Shown: in pieces, positions 17,978-26,749 of the stretch
How positions within the stretch are numbered: position 1 is the first letter of the stretch
How the letters are laid out: each line of letters opens with the position of its first letter
Assembly (NCBI RefSeq): GCF_002028405.1
Contig: NZ_CP020046.1
Coordinates: 558,001 to 622,000 of the forward strand
Source of the DNA: Thiomonas intermedia
GTDB lineage: Bacteria > Pseudomonadota > Gammaproteobacteria > Burkholderiales > Burkholderiaceae_C
DNA length: 64,000 nucleotides
Reading direction: 5' to 3'
Translations under genes and position numbers: made by a program
The notes under the pieces: model-generated
What the model saw: only the letters and a program-made list of their open reading frames with translations
Told to the model about the DNA's origin: nothing
Database searches by the model: none

Positions 17978-19462
17978 ATGTCGATGTTGCGCATTTTCTC
18001 CATCAGCCTGTTGCTTCTGGCCGCAAGCCGCCTGCTGGGGCTGGTGCGGGACGTGGTGGTGGCCACGCAGTTCGGTCTGAGCGGCCACGCCGATGCGGCG
18101 CTGGTCGTGCTGTCCTTTCCCGACCTCGCGGTGAGTCTGTTGTGGGGAGCGGCCATTCCTGCGGTGATGGTGCCGCGCATGGCCGGGCGCGACGCGGCCC
18201 ATATCGCAGCCGAGGGCGCGCGCTGGTCGCGGCTGGCCGCCCTGCTCTTCATCCTGGCGGGCATCGGCGTGTGGTGGGGCCAGAACCTGATCGTGCATCT
18301 CCTCGCCCCCGGACTGCATGCGCCCGAGGCGGCGCTGGCCGCGCAGACGCTGGGGTGGTCCGCCCTGGTCGCCCTGCCTGCCGGGGCGGTGGCCATGGTG
18401 GGCAACGCCATGCTGCAGGCTCAGGGCCGGTTGCAGTGGCAGTACACGGGGCAGGTGGTGTTCAACCTCGGACTGATCGGCGGGTTGATCGTTGCGGCGC
18501 GCACCGGCCAGTTCGCCTGGGTGGCGGTCGGCGTGGCGATGGCGGCCATGGCGCGGCTTGTGCTGATGCGCAGGGCCAGCCGCGCAGCAGCGCCCGCTGC
18601 GGCATTGGGCCGGGCCTGGCCGGACGCCGCCAGCCTGCGCGCGCTGGTGCTGGCGCTTGCGGCCTCCGGGCTGACGGTGGTCTACACCCTTGCGGCGCGC
18701 GCCCTGATGTCGGATGCGGGGCCTGGGCAACTCGGCGTGTTCCAGTACGCACAGCGCGTAGGCGAGCTGCCGCTGCATACCGTTTTCGCCGTCGCCTCGG
18801 CGCTGGCGCTCGCCCGCCTCAGCGCTGCGGAAAGCCAGGGCGACTCTGCCCGTGCGCAGTGGGAGACGCGCCAGTGGCTGCGGGCGATGCTGTGGCTCTC
18901 GGCCCTCATCGCGCTGGCCGGCATGGTGGCTGCGCCGGGCATCGTCCGGCTGCTGTTCGGCTGGGGCCGCATGACCGCCGAGGCCCAGCAACAGGTGACC
19001 GAGGCGATGCGCTGGATCTTGCTGCTGTTGCCGCTGCAGGCCGCGCAACTGGTGCTGGCCACGCGGCTCAACAGCCACCGTCGCATCGCCGATCAGGTGC
19101 TGGGTTATGGCGCGGGACTCGTCGCGCTGGCAGCCGCCGGTGCGCTGCTTCCGGCCCAGTCCTGGCGCGGCCTGGCCGCCTATGGCGCCGCCTGGGCGGT
19201 GGCGGTGACCGTGCTGTGGTGGCGGCTGGCGCGTCACCAGGGCGATGCGCAGTGGCGCAACGTCGCCGTGCTGCTGGGCGTGCTGCTGATCCTTGCGGCC
19301 GCAGGGGGAACGCTGCACGCCGTGGCGCTGCCCTGGGCGCTGGCACTGGTCGCGGCGGCCGTGCTGTTTGCCGCTGGCCTGGGGGCGTTGCTGCGCTTCG
19401 ATCCGCTAGGGCGGCTGGTGCGCGATCGCTACACTTCCCGTCGGCTACGCCGCGCTTCCTGA
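17978..19462 (+). CDS. MurJ/MviN-family lipid-linked glycan flippase
   Basis: A ~494-residue polytopic inner-membrane protein with many hydrophobic segments across its length. The N-terminal LLAASRLLGLVRDVVVATQFG and GNAMLQAQGRLQWQYTGQVV are typical of MurJ/MviN (MOP superfamily) lipid II flippases. I prefer the ATG at 17978 (MSMLRIF) over the GTG at 17954. It opens the glycan locus and is followed by polyprenyl-phosphate glycan genes. It may therefore flip that locus's lipid-linked oligosaccharide rather than lipid II; sequence alone does not decide. Confidence 0.8.
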   Translation: MSMLRIFSISLLLLAASRLLGLVRDVVVATQFGLSGHADAALVVLSFPDLAVSLLWGAAIPAVMVPRMAGRDAAHIAAEGARWSRLAALLFILAGIGVWWGQNLIVHLLAPGLHAPEAALAAQTLGWSALVALPAGAVAMVGNAMLQAQGRLQWQYTGQVVFNLGLIGGLIVAARTGQFAWVAVGVAMAAMARLVLMRRASRAAAPAAALGRAWPDAASLRALVLALAASGLTVVYTLAARALMSDAGPGQLGVFQYAQRVGELPLHTVFAVASALALARLSAAESQGDSARAQWETRQWLRAMLWLSALIALAGMVAAPGIVRLLFGWGRMTAEAQQQVTEAMRWILLLLPLQAAQLVLATRLNSHRRIADQVLGYGAGLVALAAAGALLPAQSWRGLAAYGAAWAVAVTVLWWRLARHQGDAQWRNVAVLLGVLLILAAAGGTLHAVALPWALALVAAAVLFAAGLGALLRFDPLGRLVRDRYTSRRLRRAS

Positions 19463-19488
19463 CCTGCGTTTCCTGAGCTTTTCACACG

Positions 19489-20322
19489 ATGGACTTCATT
19501 CAAATCACCAACGATCCTGACTTTGCCGCTTTTGCCGTGAGCTGCGGCGTGGCGCGGATCATGGTCGACCTGGAGCAGCACGGCAAGCAGGAGCGCCAGG
19601 GCGGTTTGGGCACGTTCATCTCCAATCATGTGCCGCAGGACGTGGCCGTCGTTCGCCAGGCCGTGCCGCAGGCCGCGCTGATCGTGCGCATCAATCCCCT
19701 GCATGACGCCAGCGCCCTGGAGATCGACCAGGCCCTAGCCGACGGCGCCAGCGACCTCATGCTGCCGATGTTCCGCAGTGCCGACACGGTGGCGCGGTTC
19801 GTCGCCCTGGTGGCTGGCCGCGCCCGGACCATCGCTCTGCTGGAAACGCGCGATGCGCTGCAGAGTCTGCCGCATTGGGCAGGGCTGAGCGGGCTGGACG
19901 AAATCTACGTGGGCCTCAACGACCTGCACCGCGAGCTGGGCCTGCGCTTCATGTTCCAGCCGCTGGCCGACGGCGTGGTCGATCGCGTCGCGGCGATCGC
20001 GAAGCAGCAGGGCAAGCGCTTCGGCTTCGGCGGCATCGCCCGGCTGGACGAAGGGCTGCTGCCCGGGCGCGTGGTGCTGGGCGAGCATCTGCGCCTGGGT
20101 TCCGGCAGCGTGATTCTGTCGCGCACCTTCAACCGCGAGCGCATCGAAGCCCCCGATTCCGACTGGCAGGCCATTTACGCCGAGGAGATCGAGCGCCTGC
20201 GCCATGCCGCGCAGGTGCTGGCGCAGCGCGAGCCCGCCGAGATCGAGAGCGACCGCTTGCTGGCCATCGATCTGATCACCCGCGTCGGCCAGAGTCTCGG
20301 GCCGGTTACCGCCGCCCGCTGA
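19489..20322 (+). CDS. HpcH/HpaI aldolase/citrate lyase family protein
   Basis: A 277-residue TIM-barrel protein of the HpcH/HpaI superfamily, which binds a divalent metal and acts on pyruvate- or acyl-CoA-related substrates. Supporting segments are RIMVDLEQHGKQERQGG, ALIVRINPL, DLMLPMF, TIALLETRDAL (metal-ligand Glu) and GLNDLHRELGL (metal-ligand Asp). It lies between the flippase and the sugar-phosphate transferase, spaced 26 and 6 bases, so a role in making a glycan substituent is likely. The substrate cannot be read from the sequence. Confidence 0.75.
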   Translation: MDFIQITNDPDFAAFAVSCGVARIMVDLEQHGKQERQGGLGTFISNHVPQDVAVVRQAVPQAALIVRINPLHDASALEIDQALADGASDLMLPMFRSADTVARFVALVAGRARTIALLETRDALQSLPHWAGLSGLDEIYVGLNDLHRELGLRFMFQPLADGVVDRVAAIAKQQGKRFGFGGIARLDEGLLPGRVVLGEHLRLGSGSVILSRTFNRERIEAPDSDWQAIYAEEIERLRHAAQVLAQREPAEIESDRLLAIDLITRVGQSLGPVTAAR

Positions 20323-20328
20323 AACTCC

Positions 20329-20886
20329 GTGGCCAAACGTCTGTTCGACATCGTGCTGGCGCTGCTGGCGCTGTCGCTGTTCTCGCCCGTGATGCTCGCC
20401 GCGGCGCTGGCCGTGTGGCTGGACTCCGGCCGCCCCGTGCTGTTCGCGCAGGTGCGCGTGGGTCGTGGCACGCAGCCCTTCCGGCTGTTCAAATTTCGCA
20501 GCATGGTGGTGGACGCCGCGCAGCGCGGCTCGCACAGCACCGCGCAGAACGATCCGCGCATCACCCGCGTCGGCCGCTTCCTGCGGCGCAGCAGCGTGGA
20601 CGAACTGCCGCAGCTCCTCAATGTGCTGCGCGGCGACATGAGTCTGGTCGGCCCCCGCCCCGACGTGCCGGCGCAGCGCAGCAACTACACCGACGAACAA
20701 TGGGCGCTGCGCCACCGCGTGCGGCCGGGCATCACCGGGCTGGCCCAGGCCCTCTACCGCTCGCGCGCCACGCCGCAGCAGCGGCTGCAGGCCGATCTCG
20801 ATTACGCGCAACACCACGGACTGATGATCGATCTGCGCATCATCGCTCTGACCGTGGTGCAAGTCTTCCGCCGCAGTTCAAACTGA
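20329..20886 (+). CDS. Bacterial sugar transferase (polyprenyl-phosphate glycosyl-1-phosphate transferase)
   Basis: A compact 185-residue initiating transferase of the PglC/WcaJ catalytic-domain type. It moves a sugar-1-phosphate from a nucleotide sugar to undecaprenyl phosphate at the inner membrane. The N-terminal reentrant helix FDIVLALLALSLFSPVMLAA is followed by FKFRSM, DPRITRVGRFLRRSSVDELP with the catalytic Asp-Glu, NVLRGDMSLVGPRP, and RVRPGITGLAQ. The start is GTG at 20329, six bases after the aldolase stop. It probably starts the glycan assembled by this locus; UDP-bacillosamine made by the downstream enzymes is a candidate donor. Confidence 0.9.
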   Translation: MAKRLFDIVLALLALSLFSPVMLAAALAVWLDSGRPVLFAQVRVGRGTQPFRLFKFRSMVVDAAQRGSHSTAQNDPRITRVGRFLRRSSVDELPQLLNVLRGDMSLVGPRPDVPAQRSNYTDEQWALRHRVRPGITGLAQALYRSRATPQQRLQADLDYAQHHGLMIDLRIIALTVVQVFRRSSN

Positions 20887-20914
20887 CTTCGGGCGTCAAA
20901 GCGACAATCTCACC

Positions 20915-22732
20915 ATGTGTGGAATTTACGGATTTTTCGACCGCGCCGGTCGCAACCTGAGCGTGCACGCCCTCGCCGCGATGGACACCAGCCTGATTCA
21001 CCGCGGCCCCGACGACAGCGGCGTATTCACCGCGCCCGGCGTGGCCATCGGCAACCGAAGGCTCTCCATCATCGACATCGCCGGCGGACACCAGCCCTTC
21101 GTCAGCGACGACGGACGCATCGCGCTGGTGCAGAACGGCGAGATCTTCAACCATGTGGAGCTGCGCGCCGAGGCGCAGCGCCAGGGCGTGCGCTTCAACT
21201 CCGATCACAGCGATACCGAGGTCTTGCTGCGACTGTATGAGCGCGAAGGGCTGGGCTTCCTGCCCCGGCTCAACGGCATGTTCGCCATCGCCATCTGGGA
21301 TGGGCGCGATCCCGAAAATCCCCGGCTGCATCTCGTGCGCGACCGCATCGGCGTCAAGCCGCTGTTCGTGCACGACGACGGCAGGCAGGTGCTGTTCGGC
21401 TCCGAGATCAAGGCCGTGCTCGCCGCGCTGCCGGGGCGGCCCACGCTCGATCTGCCCGCGCTGCAGCACTACCTCGCCTACAACTACGTTCCGCCGCCGT
21501 TCACGCTGTTCGAGGGCATCCGCCACGTCATGCCGGGCACGGTGCTCACCGTCGAGGGCAGCGGCAGCCACACCCGGCGCTGGTGGAGCCTGGCCGAGCA
21601 AACGCCCGCACCGCAGACCTTCACCGCCTGGCAGGACGCCTTCCTCGACCTGCTCGACGGCGCGGTGAACCTGCGGCTGCGCGCCGACGTGCCCTTCGGC
21701 GCCTTTCTCTCGGGCGGGGTCGATTCCAGCACCGTGGTGGCGCTCATGGCGCGGCATGTGCGCGAGCCTGCCCGCACCTTCTGCATCGGCTTTCCCGATC
21801 CGCGCTTCGACGAATCGCCCTACGCCCGCGAAGCCGCCCAGCGCTTCGGCGCCACGCACCGCGAGCGGGTGGTGCAGCCCGACATGCTCGACGACTGGGG
21901 CAGCGTGCTGTGGCACTGCGACCAGCCGCACGGCGACGCCTCGTTCATGCCCACGCGCGAGGTTTCGCGGCTCGCGGTGGGAGAGCCCGGCGGCGATGGC
22001 GTCAAAGTCGTGCTCACCGGCGACGGCGGCGACGAGCTGTTCGCCGGCTACGACAAATATGCCAGCTTCATGGCCGACCCCGCGCTGCGCGACCTGCCCG
22101 CGGCCGACTTCGCGCGGCACTACGTGGAGCACACCGGCCTCTTCGGCGAGCAGGCCCGGGCCGCGCTGTTCCAGCCCTGGCTGCGCCAGAAGCTGGCCGA
22201 CGTAAACAGCGTGCGCGACGTGGCCGCGCCCTGGTTCGAGCAGGCGGCGCACTTCGACCGCGTCAACCAGATGCTCTACCTCGACATGATGTTGCTGCTG
22301 CCCGGCAACAACCTCGTCAAGCCCGACCGCATGGGCATGGCGGTGTCACTGGAGGCACGCACGCCCTTTCTCGACTGGCGCATGATGGAGTTCGCCTTCC
22401 GCGCGCCCGGCGACACCAAGCTGAAGGACGGCGACAAGAAACACTGGTTCAAGCGCGCGGCCGAGCCGCTCATCGGCGCCGACCTCGCGCACCGCAAGAA
22501 GCAGATGTTCACCGTCCCCATCGGCGAGTGGTTTCGCGGCCCGCGCAAGGCCTGGCTGGCCGGGCTGCTGTTCGCACCCGGCGCGCTCGGCGCCCAACTC
22601 TTCGAGGCCGACACGGTGCGCAAGCTGTTCGACGATCATGTCTCGGGCGCGGCGAATCACACCCGCGAACTGCGCGCGCTGGCCGCGCTGGAGCTATGGG
22701 CGCAGCAGTTCGAACCGTTGCTCCCGACATGA
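20915..22732 (+). CDS. asnB: Asparagine synthase (glutamine-hydrolysing)-like amidotransferase
   Basis: A 605-residue two-domain enzyme. The N-terminal Ntn glutaminase starts MCGIYGFF with catalytic Cys2 and has LIHRGPDDSG and LVQNGEIFNH. The synthetase domain has the PP-loop FLSGGVDSSTVVALMA (~residue 264) and LTGDGGDELFAGY. It is full length. In glycan loci such proteins often amidate sugar acids or peptide parts of surface polymers instead of making free asparagine; its place between a sugar transferase and a glycosyltransferase favours that. The stop overlaps the next start by four bases. Confidence 0.88.
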   Translation: MCGIYGFFDRAGRNLSVHALAAMDTSLIHRGPDDSGVFTAPGVAIGNRRLSIIDIAGGHQPFVSDDGRIALVQNGEIFNHVELRAEAQRQGVRFNSDHSDTEVLLRLYEREGLGFLPRLNGMFAIAIWDGRDPENPRLHLVRDRIGVKPLFVHDDGRQVLFGSEIKAVLAALPGRPTLDLPALQHYLAYNYVPPPFTLFEGIRHVMPGTVLTVEGSGSHTRRWWSLAEQTPAPQTFTAWQDAFLDLLDGAVNLRLRADVPFGAFLSGGVDSSTVVALMARHVREPARTFCIGFPDPRFDESPYAREAAQRFGATHRERVVQPDMLDDWGSVLWHCDQPHGDASFMPTREVSRLAVGEPGGDGVKVVLTGDGGDELFAGYDKYASFMADPALRDLPAADFARHYVEHTGLFGEQARAALFQPWLRQKLADVNSVRDVAAPWFEQAAHFDRVNQMLYLDMMLLLPGNNLVKPDRMGMAVSLEARTPFLDWRMMEFAFRAPGDTKLKDGDKKHWFKRAAEPLIGADLAHRKKQMFTVPIGEWFRGPRKAWLAGLLFAPGALGAQLFEADTVRKLFDDHVSGAANHTRELRALAALELWAQQFEPLLPT

Positions 22733-24114
22733 CCTCCGCATTCCGACGGCGCGAGCAAGACAACGCAGGGCCGCCCCAAGTTGTCTTGCCCCCCTCGGGG
22801 GGCGGTTTGGGCAACGCCCAAACCACGGGGCCCTTCAAGATCCTCGCCGTGGCCTATGGCGGCGGCCACATCGCCATGATGCTGCCGGTGCTGCGGGCGC
22901 TGCGCGATCGGCGTCCCGATCTCGACATCACCCTGCTGGCCCTCACCACCGCGACCCGCGCGGCGCGCGTAGCCGGCGAAACCCCGCTGGGCTATGCCGA
23001 CCTGCTGCACCTGCTCTCGCCCGAGGAACAGGCCCGGGCGCTGGCGCTGGGCCGCAAGCTGCAGCCAGGCAACACCCACCCCGACATTCCCGAGGCCGAG
23101 ACCGTGGCCTATCTCGGCATCAACGCCTGGGACTTGCAGCAGCAACTCGGCCCCGAGGCCGCGCAGGCCCTGCTCGACGCACGGGGCCGCCAGGGCTTTC
23201 ATCCGCTGCACTTCTTCCGCCGCATCGTCGCTCACCTTCGGCCCGATCTGGTGCTGGCCACCAACTCGCCGCGCAGCGAGTACGCCGCGGTCGACGCCGC
23301 CACCGAAGCGGGCATCCCGACCCTGGCGCTGCTCGATCTGTTCGCCATGCCGGGCGATGCTTTCGCTGCCCGCGCCCGCCATCCCAGCCGGGTCTGCGTG
23401 TTGTCCGAAGCCGCGCGCGACAACCTCATCCGGGCCGGATGGCCGCCCGGGCGCATCGCCATCACCGGCAACCCGGCCTTCGATGCGCTGGGCGCGGCGC
23501 AGACGCGCGCGGCTGGTCTTGCGTTGCGTGCTTCTTTGAACGCGCCGCCACCTGGGCGCCTCATCCTCCTGGCGCTGCAGCCCGAGCCCGTCACGCACCC
23601 GGCCTCGCCCGGTCGCCAGGGCGACCCGCATCTGCCCGAGCGTGCGCTGCAGGCCTGCCTCGACAGCGTGCGCGAGCATCCCGACTGGACGCTCATCGTG
23701 CGGCCGCATCCTTCGCAGGCCGAGCCCAGACTGCCCGAAGACCTGCAGCTTCGACTCTCGGCTGCGTCCGAGCCGCTGCACCCGCTGCTGCACGCGGTGG
23801 ACGCCGTCATCACCGGCACCTCCACCGTCGCCCTCGAAGCCCATCTGGCGGGCCGGCGCGTGCTGCAACTGCTCGACTCCATCGCCGCGCCCGCCATGCC
23901 TTATCTCACGCTGGGCGTGGCCGATGCCGCGTGTTATCTAAGCGATCTGCCACAGACGCTGGCCGCCCTGCTCGCGCAACCCGAGCCCGATCACGTCGCG
24001 GCCAGTGCCGACACCACCGCCGGGCCGCCCGACACTGCCGCAGACCGGGTGAGCGAGCAGGCCCTGGCCTTGCTCGCAGCCCACTCGCGCCCGATCCCCC
24101 TTCCCCTGCGCTGA
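22729..24114 (+). CDS. GT-B-fold glycosyltransferase/epimerase-like protein
   Basis: A 461-residue protein with a nucleotide-sugar GT-B layout. It starts the fold with FKILAVAYGGGHIAMMLPVLRAL, and its C-terminal half has LIVRPHPSQ and ITGTSTVALEAHLAGRRVL, as in MurG/LpxB/UDP-GlcNAc-2-epimerase-like folds. No family is certain. It starts at the ATG at 22729, overlapping asnB. Residues ~10-32 are encoded by a palindromic repeat (22757-22824) inserted in frame, so the native N-terminus may begin near residue 33. The cytidylyltransferase gene follows four bases later. It could add the locus's nonulosonic acid or another sugar to the lipid-linked chain. Confidence 0.7.
   Translation: MTSAFRRREQDNAGPPQVVLPPSGGGLGNAQTTGPFKILAVAYGGGHIAMMLPVLRALRDRRPDLDITLLALTTATRAARVAGETPLGYADLLHLLSPEEQARALALGRKLQPGNTHPDIPEAETVAYLGINAWDLQQQLGPEAAQALLDARGRQGFHPLHFFRRIVAHLRPDLVLATNSPRSEYAAVDAATEAGIPTLALLDLFAMPGDAFAARARHPSRVCVLSEAARDNLIRAGWPPGRIAITGNPAFDALGAAQTRAAGLALRASLNAPPPGRLILLALQPEPVTHPASPGRQGDPHLPERALQACLDSVREHPDWTLIVRPHPSQAEPRLPEDLQLRLSAASEPLHPLLHAVDAVITGTSTVALEAHLAGRRVLQLLDSIAAPAMPYLTLGVADAACYLSDLPQTLAALLAQPEPDHVAASADTTAGPPDTAADRVSEQALALLAAHSRPIPLPLR
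22757..22824 (+). repeat. Palindromic element A (three tandem hairpins) inside the GT gene
   Basis: Three inverted repeats lie end to end. AAGACAAC/GTTGTCTT (22757-22764 and 22780-22787) encloses the 15-base loop GCAGGGCCGCCCCAA. A 16-base GCCCCCC/GGGGGGC palindrome follows (22788-22803), then GGTTTGGGC/GCCCAAACC (22804-22824). The element is read through in frame. The same layout occurs at 37241-37305 and, inverted, at 28083-28163, with different but self-complementary 8-base arms. Confidence 0.9.
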
Positions 24115-24118
24115 ACCC

Positions 24119-24817
24119 ATGACCACCATCGCCACGATCTGCGCCCGAGGCGGCAGCAAAGGCCTGCCGGGCAAGAACATCCGGCCCTTCGCCGGCCTGC
24201 CGCTCATCGTGCACAGCATCCGCTTCGCGCTGCAGCACCCTGCCATCAGCGCCGTCTATGTCTCCACCGACGACGCGGAGATCGCCCGCATCGCCCGCGA
24301 GGCGGGCGCCGTCGTGCCCTATCTGCGGCCGACCGAGCTGGCGCGCGACGACACGCCCAAGCTCCCGGTCATCGAACACCTCGTGGCCTATCTCGAAGCG
24401 CAGCGAAGCATCGTCACCCGCATCGTCGATCTGCAACCCACCTCGCCGCTGCGCGCACCCGAAGACCTCGACGGCTGCCTCGCCCGCGCCGACGCCGCCG
24501 ACGCGCCGGGGCTGGTGCTCAGCGTGTTCGACAGCGGCTTCAACCCCTATTTCAACCTTGTCGAAGCGCAGCCCGACGGCAGCGTCAGCATCAGCAAGGG
24601 CGGCGGCCTGACCGCCCGCCAGAGCGCACCCCAAGTCTGGGCGCTCAATGGCTCGATCTACGTCTGGCGTCGCGAAGCCCTGGCCCACGCCGCGCAGCAC
24701 GGTCTGTGGAGCGTGCCCGTGGCGGCTTACGCCATGCCCCCGCAACGCTCGGTGGACATCGACACCGCCGACGACTTCGCCCTCGCCGAATGGCGCCACA
24801 ATCGGCAGCCCACCTGA
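24119..24817 (+). CDS. Acylneuraminate/legionaminate cytidylyltransferase (NeuA/LegF type)
   Basis: A 232-residue CMP-nonulosonate synthetase that activates a sialic- or legionaminic-type acid with CTP. The N-terminal CTP-binding motif ARGGSKGLPGKN is intact. Other marks are VYVSTDDAEIARIA, DLQPTSPLRAPEDL, WALNGSIYVWRREAL and the terminal PPQRSVDIDTADDFALAEW. Length is as expected for the short single-domain form. It starts 4 bases after the glycosyltransferase stop and is followed 14 bases later by the synthase gene. It should catalyse the last step before transfer of the acid. Confidence 0.9.
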   Translation: MTTIATICARGGSKGLPGKNIRPFAGLPLIVHSIRFALQHPAISAVYVSTDDAEIARIAREAGAVVPYLRPTELARDDTPKLPVIEHLVAYLEAQRSIVTRIVDLQPTSPLRAPEDLDGCLARADAADAPGLVLSVFDSGFNPYFNLVEAQPDGSVSISKGGGLTARQSAPQVWALNGSIYVWRREALAHAAQHGLWSVPVAAYAMPPQRSVDIDTADDFALAEWRHNRQPT

Positions 24818-24831
24818 ACGCAGACCTCATC

Positions 24832-25878
24832 ATGCCCAGCAACCGCGTCTTTCTCATTGCCGAAGCCGGCGTCAACCACAACGGCCAGCTCGACCTGGCT
24901 CTGCAACTGGTCGACGCCGCCCGCGCCGCCGGGGCCGACGCGGTCAAGTTCCAGACCTTCCGCGCCGAAGACCTCGCCCTGCCCGGCACCGCCACCGCCG
25001 CCTACCAGCAGGGCGCCACCGGCGAGACCGACCAGTTCGCCATGCTGCGCAAGCTCGAACTCAGCGCCGAGCAGCACCAGATCGTGGCCGCCCATTGCGC
25101 GCGGGCCGGCATCGAATTCATGTCCACCCCGTTCTCGGAAGACGCGGTGGACCTGCTGGTGAGCCTGGGCGTGCGGCGGCTCAAGCTCTCGTCCGGCGAA
25201 ATCGTCAACCGCCCCTTGCTGACCAAGGCCGCCGCCACCGGATTGCCGCTCATTCTTTCCACTGGCATGGCCACCCTGGCCGAAGTCAAGCAGGCCGTCG
25301 GCTGGGTGCAGTCGGCGTGGGCCCAGCGAGAAGGTCAAGTGCCTGCCCTCACCCTGCTGCAGTGCACCTCCGCCTACCCCGCGCCCGACGATGCGCTCAA
25401 CCTGCGCGCCATCGCCACCCTGCGCACCGAGACCGGCCTGCCCACCGGCTATTCCGACCACAGCCTGGGCAACGCCGCCGCGCTCGCTGCCGTGGCCCTG
25501 GGGGCCTGCGTGATCGAGAAGCACATCACCCTCGACCGCAACCTGCCCGGCCCCGACCACCGCGCCTCCAGCGAACCCGCCGAATTCGCCGCCCTGGCGC
25601 GCGACATCCGCCGCATCGAAGCCATGCTGGGCGACGGCATCAAGGCCCCGCGGCCCGACGAGATCGACGTGCGCGCCGTGGCCCGCCGCAGCGTGGTGCT
25701 GGCCACCGCCCTGCCCGCTGGCACCGTGCTGCGGCGCGAACACCTGCAACTGCGCCGCCCCGCCAGCGGCATTCCCGCCGCCGACTTCGACACCGTCATC
25801 GGCCAACGCCTGCTCATAGACACCCCAGCGGGCACCGTGTTGCAGTGGGAAAACCTCCAGGGTGGAGGCAGCGCCTGA
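24832..25878 (+). CDS. neuB: N-acetylneuraminate/legionaminate synthase (NeuB/LegI type)
   Basis: This enzyme condenses a 2-acetamido-mannose-type sugar with phosphoenolpyruvate to give a nine-carbon acid. The 348-residue product shows FLIAEAGVNHNGQLDLA, AVKFQTFRAEDL, IEFMSTPFSEDAVDLL, LKLSSGEIVNRPLL, GYSDHSLGN, VIEKHITLDR, and a C-terminal SAF (antifreeze-like) domain (~residues 285-345) that caps the partner subunit. I start it at the ATG at 24832; the longer open frame begins inside the cytidylyltransferase gene. Its natural next gene, the epimerase, is 7 kb away because accessory DNA lies between. Confidence 0.92.
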   Translation: MPSNRVFLIAEAGVNHNGQLDLALQLVDAARAAGADAVKFQTFRAEDLALPGTATAAYQQGATGETDQFAMLRKLELSAEQHQIVAAHCARAGIEFMSTPFSEDAVDLLVSLGVRRLKLSSGEIVNRPLLTKAAATGLPLILSTGMATLAEVKQAVGWVQSAWAQREGQVPALTLLQCTSAYPAPDDALNLRAIATLRTETGLPTGYSDHSLGNAAALAAVALGACVIEKHITLDRNLPGPDHRASSEPAEFAALARDIRRIEAMLGDGIKAPRPDEIDVRAVARRSVVLATALPAGTVLRREHLQLRRPASGIPAADFDTVIGQRLLIDTPAGTVLQWENLQGGGSA

Positions 25879-25892
25879 AACGGTTGCAGACT

Positions 25893-26240
25893 TCAGGAAT
25901 CCAGCTCATCCAGCAACGTCTGCACGGTCGCGAGCAAACCCTGCAAAGCGTTCTGCACGATGTTCCAAACCGTGAGCGGGTTGATCGTGGCGTAGCCATG
26001 GATCAGTTGGTTGCGAAAGGCAACAACCTGCGGCAAGTCCTGAATGCGTGCAGCCTTGGCTGCATCCCATTTGGACAGTTGATTGAGCGCTTCGCCGATC
26101 ACCTCAAACTTACGCTCGACTGCAGCCTGCACCAACTCGTTGGTCACATAGGCCTTGGCGTCCATGTCTGCGGTAAAAGCCAGGATCGCCTGCGCTGCCT
26201 CGCGCGCATCCCAAAGATAAGCTCGCGGATCACGCTGCAT
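25893..26240 (-). CDS. hepT: HepT-type HEPN ribonuclease toxin
   Basis: A ~115-residue HEPN (DUF86) protein with the nuclease motif RNQLIHGY (R-X4-H-X-Y) near residue 79, preceded by ERKFEVIGEALNQLSK, the usual HepT core. In studied pairs, HepT cleaves RNA or the tRNA 3' end and is silenced when MntA adds AMP to the Tyr of this motif. The partner mntA lies directly upstream and overlaps. I start at the ATG at 26240; one at 26252 adds four residues. The stop is only 14 bases from the neuB stop, convergent. Confidence 0.9.
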   Translation of the reverse strand: MQRDPRAYLWDAREAAQAILAFTADMDAKAYVTNELVQAAVERKFEVIGEALNQLSKWDAAKAARIQDLPQVVAFRNQLIHGYATINPLTVWNIVQNALQGLLATVQTLLDELDS

Positions 26241-26538
26241 ACACGGGCTCACGATGGCGGTTGATGCTGGCGAGCACGTACGGGTTACGCACCGCGCCAG
26301 GCTCCACCAGATCGACGCCCCTGCCTAGCAACTGCTCCAGTTCGGCCTTTGCGCCGTAGAAACTGTGCAGATCAGGCGCAGCACCCGCAGCAAACTCCAC
26401 GAGAAAATCCGCATCGCTGCTTGCGGGCACGAAGTCATCCCCTCGCGCGGCCGAGCCGAACACCTCCAGGCGGCGTATGCCGTAGCGCTGGCAAATCGCC
26501 GCAATGGCAGCGCGGTGTTGTGCGATGGCAGGGTGCAT
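26230..26538 (-). CDS. mntA: MntA-type nucleotidyltransferase antitoxin
   Basis: A 102-residue minimal nucleotidyltransferase. The motif FGSAARGDDFVPASSDADF has GS and DxD spaced by 12 residues instead of the usual 10, a variant I recall in the family. MntA proteins transfer AMP from ATP to HepT and block its RNase. It is the first gene of a mntA-hepT pair. A weak -10-like TAAACT (minus strand, 26546-26551) sits seven bases before the start codon. Confidence 0.9.
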   Translation of the reverse strand: MHPAIAQHRAAIAAICQRYGIRRLEVFGSAARGDDFVPASSDADFLVEFAAGAAPDLHSFYGAKAELEQLLGRGVDLVEPGAVRNPYVLASINRHREPVYAA

Positions 26539-26685
26539 GCATTGGAGTTTACAGATGACGCAGGCTCACACATCACTACTGACGCTCCATAGTGCCTCAA
26601 TGGCCAGAAGCCGGTTGTAACGATCAAGGCCGCGCCCCAAGACTTCAAACATCCTTGTCACGATGCATCGCTGGAGACGCGAAAT

Positions 26686-26704
26686 TTTCGGCATTCCGCC
26701 GAAA
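26686..26704 (+). promoter_or_regulatory. Inverted repeat upstream of the helicase gene
   Basis: TTTCGGC-ATTCC-GCCGAAA is a perfect seven-base inverted repeat ending 45 bases before the helicase ATG. The 211-base gap it lies in (26539-26749) also holds the mntA promoter region. It may be an operator, but I recognise no known binding site. Confidence 0.4.
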
Positions 26705-26749
26705 TTGCGGCATCATTCACCCCAGGCAACGATACAGACAAGAGACAAC

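Noticed and set aside
21583-22728. Very long upstream extension of the glycosyltransferase frame
   Set aside because: It runs inside asnB in another frame and is Arg/Ala-rich shadow coding. The ATGA overlap at 22729 is a natural start.
26230-26538. GS-X12-DXD spacing in mntA as a defect
   Set aside because: The longer spacing is, as far as I recall, a known variant of the family and all acidic residues remain.
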